Assembly (NCBI GenBank): GCA_027627225.1
Contig: CM051034.1
Location: 48,093,081-48,157,080, forward strand
Length of the DNA stretch: 64,000 nucleotides
Origin: Congeria kusceri
Taxonomy: Eukaryota > Mollusca > Bivalvia > Myida > Dreissenidae
Direction of reading: 5' to 3'
Below, in pieces: positions 55,146-64,000 of the stretch. A program made the translations under genes and the position numbers. Positions within the stretch are counted from its first letter, which is position 1. Each line of letters starts with the position of its first letter. A model generated the notes under the pieces. That model made no database searches, was not told the origin of the DNA, and saw only the letters and a list, made by a program, of their open reading frames with translations.

Positions 55146-56582
55146 AATGATTTTACATAGTTTTACCTCCTTTTTATCGTTTTAAAATCTATAGCGTCTG
55201 CAGACGCTATAACTCATAGAGTAATTTAATCAGAACGCTGACAGCGTGGAAATGCTTGTGGCGACAAGAGAAACTAGAAGCATGTGAATTATGTGTGCAT
55301 TTTTGCTAAAAAGGAAGCATATGTATACATGAAGTTCAATTTCCTACCTAAAATATGGCTTCATATTCTATTATACGACATAATAATAAAAAAATAATGT
55401 GTAAGTAACGAACAAAATAATAAATATTTTTCCAATATAATTATATAAACGGAATTATATACATGCCAGTCAACAAGTCAAACTGTAACGAACCACGCAG
55501 AATGACCGATGAAGCGTGGTAGTTAGGAGCATCGATTGTGATTCATAGCCCACTGAGTCAAAAGGAGGTCATACGATGCGTGCTTTCGATTTTCCATACT
55601 ATACTTTTAAATGAATACATTGCAGTAAATTGTTGTCAAAATATTCAGCATAAGAATCATTAACAAGTACTAACAAGTTCGCGACGAGTCAAAAATAGCC
55701 GATGTAGCGCATTAATTTAGTGGTCTTATTCCAGGACAGCCAGGTGAATATTTTGGTTACATACAAGTAAATAGCGACAAAAGGGGTGTAATTAATTTGA
55801 CGATTTAAAAAATAAATTAACATATTTTATAAACTGTAATGGTAATAAATCATCATGATATACACATTATATAATTCACATGACATACATTATCTTAAAT
55901 AATTAAAAGGAAAGAGAAGTGGCGTGAATTTTTGCTGATTTGAAGATGGACCCTTTCAGGTTTGCATTTACTGCAAAGAAAAGAAGTAGTTTTCCGCGAT
56001 ACCTGTTTTGGAAATTACCCTCTCAACAGTAGAAAAACAGCACCGTTTATAATAAGGATAATCACGTGACAGTTAGTTTTGTCCAGTCGGTCATGCGCAC
56101 ACTTGAAAACAGGTGTGTGTAATGGGGATAGCCGTGGTCTTTTTTAAATCGGAAATACCGGGTTTAAGGAAAATGCGAGCTAACTTAACTTCTATTTTTC
56201 AATGAAATATACGGTTTGTGACAGTATTTGATCGTGTTCTATACAAAAAGTGATGGATTTACGCATGTTTTTACCGTTTAGGCATACGTACAAAAATACC
56301 CATCGGGAGTTCAGTATCTTTAAGAAAGTAATTTATCGGCTCGTTATCTGTATTAACTTGACGGTACTTGTATACCTGATGTATTTAATGCCACTTACTG
56401 TAAAATGCTATATGTTAAAATATTGTGAAGTTTTATTAAAATATGTAATGTGCCTTTATAAGTCAATATCTTTGAATATGCATTTGTATTACGTGTATGA
56501 TTCACAAATTATATGTTTAAATAATGTTTGTCAAAAAAAGTGCCATGAATTGTTGTTAGATTTTGAAGTGCAATACTAATCT
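55146..56582. other. Intergenic, no supported gene
   Basis: An E-box-like cacgtg lies near 56,066, and a 109-codon frame starts at 56,250, but no domain or splice structure supports a gene. Confidence 0.4.
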
Positions 56583-56806
56583 AGATTGAATATCATGCTG
56601 CACAGATAGATTTAATATCATGCTGCACAGATAGATTTAACATCATGCTGCACAGATAGATTTAATATCATGCTGCACAGATAGATTTAATATCATGCTG
56701 CACAGATAGATTTAATATCATACTGCACAGATAGATTTAACATCATGCTGCACAGATAGATTTAATATCATGCTGCACAGATAGATTTAACATCATGCTG
56801 CACATG
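56583..56806 (+). repeat. 25-bp minisatellite, about 9 copies
   Basis: Unit atagatttaatatcatgctg plus cacag, with only t/c changes between copies. Confidence 0.95.
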
Positions 56807-58675
56807 TATACGGAAAAGAGTTCATATGTATGAACGCTTTATTGTTTGTCAATCAATTCCAATTGATCTAGTGTTTTGTGACACACTAGCTTTAAACGTG
56901 ATCCTGAAATATATGGCTCAAATTCGACATGAACATGAAATCCGGCTCAACCTATTTTGACAACACTAAGTATGGGGATTCGTAATATTTGCCTCCCTTT
57001 TGACGCATGCAATGCGTTTGAATGATATCTATATTTAGGGCGCAAATGATACGTTTTTTTAGGCGCATTTCACATATGCCAATTAGCGCAGATGCAGTTC
57101 TCTCGTTTAAATACATACCCGTGCTAATATGATAAGACATGGTATTTATACCGCTGCAAATGATATTTTTAAAGTAAAAATGTAAACCTCACGTTTAGCA
57201 ATCAGGAATTCCAAGATTTAAAAACTAAAACAAGCGAACATTTACCTCCGGCTCTGTGTTTTAGTATTTGAGCGGGTAAACACGTCCTGGTGATTATAAA
57301 TTATACAATTATTACATGCTGCGACTCTGTTCTGTGGAATGCAGTGATAGGCATTGGTAAAACTAAGGCTAAATAAATTAATGATTTGTTTCTCAGGCAG
57401 CGCCGCAAAGTTTTGTTATGGCCCGCCACAAATTTGATTTAATGCCAAACATGTTTGTAATAACTATTTTATGACGATCGCGCCCGGGTTTTAAAGGAGC
57501 AGTCCAGAAATATGTTAATAAAAATAAAACTTTGCAGAAGGTGTTTCTAATGGGCATGTTGTCGAACAAACTACAAAAACTACGCATTGAAATCTGTGAA
57601 TAATTAACATTTTGGTAACTTGCTATAGTCTATTTTCTGTATGCGATAAATGGTGATGACTCTGGAGTAAACAAGCATGTACATTATAATATAATCCGTT
57701 CGTTCCAAGTGCTTTTGAACAATGCCTTTCGTAAATAAGAAACAGATTTCGGACGAAGAAACACCATAAACGTTCATAAGAACTATTATTAAAATAACGA
57801 TGTATTGAATTTTAGATCCCATGGACAGTGGCTTAAAATTAAACGAATCCGCATTTAAACCTTTCGGAAGAAGAGTATCCCGGTGGAGATTTCGGTATTT
57901 CCAGTAACTTTCTTCATGTCTGATTTAATAATATTAATCGGAAATACAAAAATTGTGAAATATTGTGTAAATTTTGAAAAAAAACAGTCATTTTCGATTG
58001 GGAACCTTTATAAATAACGTCTATTTGTTGATTTAAACTTTTATTTCGTAGATGCTTTTGCTTGTGTAATAGCATTCCATATTTTTTGAAGAAAATCTGT
58101 GTCAATATAAGTCCTTTGGAAACAAACGAAAATGCCAGCTGCATTAACCAGTGTTGATTTTCCTTTCCAAAAATTATTGGTGATTTATTGCAAAAATAAT
58201 TCCTATTTTTGACAGTTACAAAAATATATGTTACGAAAAGTTAAATTCTATCAATATAAGTTCTTAAATGCTGATGGTATATCAATTTGAAGGAACTTAT
58301 GTTAATTATGAACATTCAAATTGATTGTCTTCTTACGTCAACTTGCATAAATGACCGTTTGTGATTAATAAATCTATATTTAGAATTTTCTAAAAAGGGA
58401 TGCTTATATTGTTATTAAAACTTAAAATTGTCATTAACCTGTACTTATTTACTTGTTTTAATAAGCCATTACATAGTGCCAAAATAAAAGAGTAGGAGAA
58501 AAAAAAAAATTCAATAAAAAAAAATCGCCCTCCCTCCTGATTTTTTGGAAAAAGTGCCTGAGAAACAATTCATTAACTTTTTTTTCGCCTAAGAGAAGGA
58601 TTGCATTTTGTTTTTCACACCGCTATACTATTGGATCTGCATTTTTCTGTCCGCTGGGTATTTATTCTCGATTAA
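56807..58675. other. Intergenic, no supported gene
   Basis: AT-rich with short chance frames on both strands; nothing recognised. Confidence 0.45.
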
Positions 58676-59010
58676 AACTGATTATAACCATTGGCGCTTG
58701 GTTGTCAACAAATAGAAAATTATTTTCATGTACATATATATGCACAAGGTAGTTCACTCGCCATTTTCTTTCGTAACGGAAGTCGAGTGGCAGGTTTCAA
58801 TGTATAAAATTACATGTTTGGTTCCCGAAATCTACTTAGCCCAAACATTTAGGACCGGTTACTACTTCAGTTTATAACCAGTCAATCTCTCTCAATCAAC
58901 TTCTGTTAAGATAGAAAATGGCGTGTGAGCAACCTTGTGTACATTTATACTATAGATAATATGATTATTTGTTATTTGTTCAACAACCAAGCGCCGATGA
59001 TTATAACTGG
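58676..59010. mobile_element. MITE-like element with about 100-bp imperfect inverted arms
   Basis: attataaccattggcgcttg...gccattttcttt on the left is mirrored by agaaaatggcg...caagcgccgatgattataac on the right. It ends exactly where the 61-bp minisatellite begins. Confidence 0.7.
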
Positions 59011-59019
59011 CTACAATCC

Positions 59020-60666
59020 TGGTCTGTGCCATGATACGTAAAACTAAACCCTGAGTAGCTATGGTCTGAAGTGTGGTTGTTGGTCTGTGCCATGATACGT
59101 AAAACTAAACCCTGAGTAGCTATGGTTTGAAGTGTGGTTGTTGGTCTGTGCCATGATACGTAAAACTAAACCCTGAGTAGCTATGGTCTGAAGTGTGGTT
59201 GTTGGTCTGTGCCATGATACGTAAAACTAAACCCTGAGTAGCTATGGTTTGAAGTGTGGTTGTTGGTCTGTGCCATGATACGTAAAACTAAACCCTGAGT
59301 AGCTATGGTTTGAAGTGTGGTTGTTGGTCTGTGCCATGATACGTAAAACTAAACCCCGAGTAGCTATGGTCTGAAGTGTGGTTGTTGGTCTGTGCCATGA
59401 TACGTAAAACTAAACCCTGAGTAGCTATGGTCTGAAGTGTGGTTGTTGGTCTGTGCCATGATTCGTAAAACTAAACCCTGAGTAGCTATGGTTTGAAGTG
59501 TGGTTGTTGGTCTGTGCCATGATACGTAAAACTAAACCCTGAGTAGCTATGGTTTGAAGTGTGGTTGTTGGTCTGTGCCATGATACGTAAAACTAAACCC
59601 TGAGTAGCTATGGTCTGAAGTGTGGTTGTTGGTCTGTGCCATGATACGTAAAACTAAACCCTGAGTAGCTATGGTTTGAAGTGTGGTTGTTGGTCTGTGC
59701 CATGATACGTAAAACTAAACCCTGCGTAGCTATGGTTTGAAGTGTAGTTGTTGGTCTGTGCCATGATACGTAAAACTAAACCGTGAGTAGCTATGGTCTG
59801 TAGTGTGATTGTTGGTCTGTGCCATGATACGTAAAACTAAACCCTGAGTAGCTATGGTCTGAAGTGTGGTTGTTGGTCTGTGCCATGATACGTAAAACTA
59901 AACCCTGAGTAGCTATGGTCTGAAGTGTGGTTGTTGGTCTGTGCCATGATACGTAAAACTAAACCCTGAGTAGCTATGGTCTGAAGTGTGGTTGTTGGTC
60001 TGTGCCATGATACGTAAAACTAAACCCTGAGTAGCTATGGTTTGAAGTGTGGTTGTTGGTCTGTGCCATGATACGTAAAACTAAACCCTGAGTAGCTATG
60101 GTTTGAAGTGTGGTTGTTGGTCTGTGCCATGATACGTAAAACTAAACCCTGAGTAGCTATGGTCTGAAGTGTGGTTGTTGGTCTGTGCCATGATACGTAA
60201 AACTAAACCCTGAGTAGCTGTGGTTTGAAGTGTGGTTGTTGGTCTGTGCCATGATACGTAAAACTAAACCCTGAGTAGCTATGGTTTGAAGTGTGGTTGT
60301 TGGTCTGTGCCATGATACGTAAAACTAAACCCTGAGTAGCTATGGTCTGAAGTGTGGTTGTTGGTCTGTGCCATGATACGTAAAACTAAACCCTGAGTAG
60401 CTATGGTTTGAAGTGTGGTTGTTGGTCTGTGCCATGATACGTAAAACTAAACCCTGAGTAGCTATGGTCTGAAGTGTGGTTGTTGGTCTGTGCCATGATA
60501 CGTAAAACTAAACCCTGAGTAGCTATGGTCTGAAGTGTGGTTGTTGGTCTGTGCCATGATACGTAAAACTAAACCCTGAGTAGCTATGGTTTGAAGTGTG
60601 GTTGTTGGTCTGTGCCATGATACGTAAAACTAAACCCTGAGTAGCTATGGTTTGAAGTGTGGTTGT
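59020..60666 (+). repeat. 61-bp minisatellite, about 27 copies
   Basis: Unit contains tggtctgtgccatgatacgt, aaaactaaaccctgagtagc and tatggtYtgaagtgtggttgt, with period 61. Copies differ mainly at one t/c position (ggtttg versus ggtctg). Confidence 0.97.
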
Positions 60667-61687
60667 CAAATCGCAATATAATTGGAACCAGAAGCTTATC
60701 CCCGCTTCTCAATTACAACTTAAACCACCGCTGACATACCCATTCTGCTGGCACGGTGGTAAAACCAACACTAATTTGCCCATTTGAAATTCATCTTTTC
60801 ATTTAATGTACAATAATCGTATCCAACCGTTGTTTGTCAGTTTGTTTCTTCGACAACACGGTCATTAATAAATGTTGTCTATAAAATATGCATGCTAATC
60901 CTCGACAGTAACTAGCCACTATTCGCAAGTATTCTAGTTGAAACGATCGCGGCGTAATTGCGTACCATTATGAGTGGCGCTCAATTCAGATCACGTTTTC
61001 AAAGCCGGCCAATTACAGTTTTGTAAACTGAGTGACAATCATCGCGTGATTTAGAAATAAAAATGGACAGCCATAGACGAAATATTCAAGTTTAGTTCAC
61101 TAGTAAGACATTAACTCTTTATAATTGCCGTATACTTTATTTTAGTAAGATCTGTGTTGTTTTTTTTTAGCTGTAATGCGTATATCATTTTTATTGTGTT
61201 GGATTAAACATATTTATTTTGAATAAGGATTGCTCAGCAAAATACGCAATATATAAGTTTGTAGGATTGGAACTATAGCTAAGCTAGTATGTTTCCTTTA
61301 CCTCAATAATACAGTTACGTATATTGTGACGGTCGTTTAATATATAATAACAGATACATAAAATATACTCAAACAAATACACACGCATATATATAATTTA
61401 ATACAAAATTAGTTCCAAAATGAATCATGTTTACATGAATAAAAGGGCAAAAACATATGGCGGCTTGTTTCCCTTGTGCATTAGTCAGTCAGAGATGAGG
61501 GTCGCAATACGGTCTCGTAGAATATAAACTTCCAACGCGTAAATGGTTACAATAAAACTGAGACGAGTTGTGATATTTCCATTTCAAGGCGGGTGTGTGT
61601 GGGAACATTATTATTCATTACCAAGCCTTTTGTATTCCCAGTTCTCTAAGCGAAACAAAAAACGTAATGTAGGCGTGTCGTGGGAAT

Positions 61688-61925
61688 CCTGGGCTTAATG
61701 CATGTGGGTAAAGTGTCGACCTGGATTAGTCCCGTTTAAATATATACGCGTGAGGACTGCACAGGCTAATCCGAGAGGACAATTTCCGCCTACAGTTGAT
61801 TTATGTTTAGAAGAGACTTTCTTGAAACAGAAAATAACATAAAATGCGGAATTTGTCGTGCTAGATTAGCCTGTGCGGACTGCGCAGGCTTATCCAGGAG
61901 TACACTTGACACAAATGCATTGACA
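61688..61925. mobile_element. MITE with long inverted repeats (acaggctaatc type)
   Basis: gggcttaatgcatgtgggta...gactgcacaggctaatcc is mirrored by agattagcctgtgcggactg...acacaaatgcattgacac, with aagagactttcttgaaacag in the loop. It resembles an element I remember as abundant in bivalves. Confidence 0.75.
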
Positions 61926-62169
61926 CGCCTCAATATATAGTTAACGTGTTATTGACAATCAACTATCCGAAATACTACATAAGTCTTTAATATGACGACA
62001 GCTATTACCAGTAACTTCACCGGACAACTTCAGACCATATTTTTTTTATTAGAAAGTGTGTTTTATCCATATTATTCCTAACATGCTAACAATAAAACTT
62101 AAAACTTGAAACTGGTACTTGCTCGTGGGAATGGACAACTACATAACTCCGTAAAATGGCGAGTGTTAA

Positions 62170-62436
62170 CGGAAATGGGTATTCCAGAAACATCTTAGGT
62201 TTATCTTAAAATATTTTCACAAAGTTCCATTTTTTGTAATGTAATATTTTGGAAAATACATAAACATTTGTGAATCCCTTTACAGTTTGGTGAATAATTG
62301 TTAATTAAAAGTGGCGATAATAAATACACACTTAGTACAATGCCATTTAAATACGAAATTAATTGTAAACGAAAAATTATGATTTTAAGGTTAAGGATAA
62401 GATTTTACTTCATATTTTTCTGGAATACGGCCCTGG
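62170..62436. mobile_element. MITE (copy 2 of the 26,974 family)
   Basis: tattccagaaacatcttagg opens it and tttttctggaatacggccctgg closes it. The interior shares the order of aat-rich blocks with copy 1. Confidence 0.75.
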
Positions 62437-62511
62437 ACAACTACATAACTGTTAATTAACAATAGAAAGTGCGTTGCCTAATAAGCTTAAACGGACAACT
62501 CTATATCGCCT

Positions 62512-62968
62512 TAAAGGTACCTGTTCACAGATTGGCAAATTGATTATTCCAAATATTTGGTCATAGATACCAAAACAAAAAAATACATAATATATTAACA
62601 AGCGAAATAACACTACTGACAAAGAAATATATTGGAAATATAGGTTATGAAAATCATCAATTTAAATGGATCAACTTATAAAGCGTTTGTAGCTCTTTTC
62701 ATCGGTATTTGGGGAAACACGTGTATCACTTACATAGCATTACAAATTCACTACCAAGTTCGTCAGTCAGTATGTTCGAGTGGACAGCGCGGCAGATATT
62801 TGATCCCGACGGACGTGGTTCGAGTCCCGGCGAAAGCAGATATTTTTTCTTTATTGTTTTCTTTATAAAAAATTAGTTTTTAGTTAGTCCAACTGCTTTA
62901 GTTTTTGAAGTTAAGACATTAAATGCCATTTTAAAAATACGAAAAGCTGTGAACAAGTCCCTTTAAGA
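62512..62968 (+). mobile_element. TIR/tRNA repeat family copy, complete
   Basis: Starts aaaggtacctgttcacagat and ends ctgtgaacaagtccctttaa, an inverted pair. The middle has a tRNA-like unit (A box tgttcgagtggac near 62,774; B box ggttcgagtccc near 62,818) and a T-rich tract. A 73-codon open frame inside is not convincing. Confidence 0.8.
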
Positions 62969-64000
62969 AGTCGAATGCTATAACACTGATGTACAGTGCA
63001 ATTACATGACTTCTTGCTCTGAGCTAGAGAGCTACGCGAGACAATTTAATAACTTCCAGTCAAAGTAGAAGACATTTATTTACATAACTACTTTACGAGT
63101 GCGCTCCCAAGTGAGCTAGCCGGACGACTATACAAGATCGTAGCAGATCCTAGAGAAGGCGATGGCTTTCACGAACCATCAAGAAGTATGTTTCATAATC
63201 TGTTGTCAGTATAGAGCTATATTGAACCAGCGAACCGGGCAACTTCACAACTTCCGTACAATGCACCAACTCTGCAAAAACTGTTTTCAAAATCTCCAGA
63301 GACACCGAGGACCTTGAAGGAAATTAATTTTCCAAATAACTGTAAAATAATGAAATGAACAATAATTAGCGTACAGAGTTCAAGTTATTGTGTCTTGATT
63401 AGTGTTTACCGCACGGACAAATTTAAAAAAACGCAGAAGTACACGCAAAGGCAAAAAGTTGTTTTTTGTTTCTGATTACCCGAACCCCCACCCCCTAATG
63501 TTTCCGCCGACCCTAAAAGTTTTGTTTGTCTATTGATCATTAACTTGTTCTTAATTTCGGTCATTAGAGCAATTTATTTTTCGCTTATATGCGACTTTTC
63601 GGTAATTCATATTTTAAAAACGTAAATTTCAAACTCATTTTGTTAAAAGTCTTTTCTATGACCTTATTTCTAGCTAAGGTACAGTTTCATTGATGGGGGG
63701 TGTTTAAACATTTTGCATGAAGTCCAATATACAAAAACTGTTTGGTGAATATGCCGCGAAGAAAAAAAAAGGTTAAAGAAACAGCGGAAACCAATGATTT
63801 ATTTTGGGTCTCATATTTAATTTAAATTTGTAACGGTAACAGACGTTTAAATGGATTGGACTCTCCATTATTATTCATGGAACACGCAAGCAAGAAACTG
63901 AAGAATTGCAAAAGTTCATATCTTTTACATTGGTGCTATGACTTGTTGCATTCGGCTATCATTATGCAGATCTAGTTAATCTTATTATTTGAATGATTTT
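62969..64000. other. Intergenic, no supported gene
   Basis: No open frame, repeat array or RNA gene recognised. Confidence 0.45.

Noticed and set aside
56250..56579. 109-codon open frame starting MMDLRMFLPF
   Set aside because: One frame of this size is expected by chance in 64 kb of AT-rich DNA. No domain, signal or paralogue seen.
59020..60666. CRISPR-like regular array
   Set aside because: The whole 61-bp period is conserved with no unique spacers, in eukaryotic DNA; a minisatellite. The same holds for the 50-, 74-, 54- and 25-bp arrays.
62647..62868. 73-codon frame
   Set aside because: It lies wholly inside a TIR/tRNA repeat copy and crosses its tRNA-like unit.

Overview
The window looks like nuclear DNA from a bivalve mollusc. 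It is AT-rich, with spliced genes and GT-AG introns, many small inverted-repeat elements, tRNA-derived repeats, minisatellites and long triplet tracts. It carries an expansion of RING-less B-box (TRIM-like) genes and a C-type-lectin adhesion GPCR. The bivalve assignment is an inference: several repeats (31.4-32.6 kb, 61.7-61.9 kb) resemble elements I remember as common in bivalve genomes. The species is not determined.

Layout. 1-8.5 kb: intergenic DNA with repeat copies, a LINE remnant, a TIR element and a (TAT)n tract. 8,558-51,285 (+): one adhesion GPCR gene, which I could assemble exon by exon (22 coding exons, all phases compatible, 764 codons plus stop). It encodes a signal peptide, a six-cysteine C-type lectin domain, a linker, GAIN/GPS, a class B2 seven-helix domain and a short tail. 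Its third intron (9,944-33,747, 23.8 kb) holds a nested antisense cluster of intronless B-box/coiled-coil/beta-propeller genes: one intact at 11,678-13,870, one with a single nonsense codon at 15,507-17,558, one decayed pseudogene at about 22,700-24,753, one intact at 28,278-30,275, and a relic fragment at about 32,578-32,705. A further intact member (51,948-53,990, minus) lies tail to tail with the receptor. 54-64 kb: no supported gene, but several repeats, including a 61-bp minisatellite of about 27 copies.

Most striking signal. In three separate receptor exons (lectin domain, GPS, TM2) a short segment spanning the 3' splice junction (end of intron plus start of exon) is tandemly multiplied: 54 bp x5, 74 bp x5 and 91 bp x3. 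This makes arrays of competing splice acceptors whose use would lengthen the lectin domain in 18-residue steps, poison the message, or swap the TM2 exon. At TM2 the only full-length copy has lost its AG, while the first copy has gained a donor that doubles as the acceptor of the second. I know of no named system like this. It could be a real diversification or decay process, or partly an assembly artefact.

A second candidate novelty is a dispersed repeat family (at 1.8, 3.7, 7.0, 54.7 and 62.5 kb) with a tRNA-like pol III promoter in its middle and short terminal inverted repeats at its ends, so it mixes SINE and MITE traits.

How the genes may work together: the receptor would bind an extracellular ligand through its lectin domain and signal through its helices. 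The B-box proteins are cytosolic scaffold-type proteins of a family often expanded in molluscan immunity. A functional link between them is not shown by the sequence; only the nested arrangement is.
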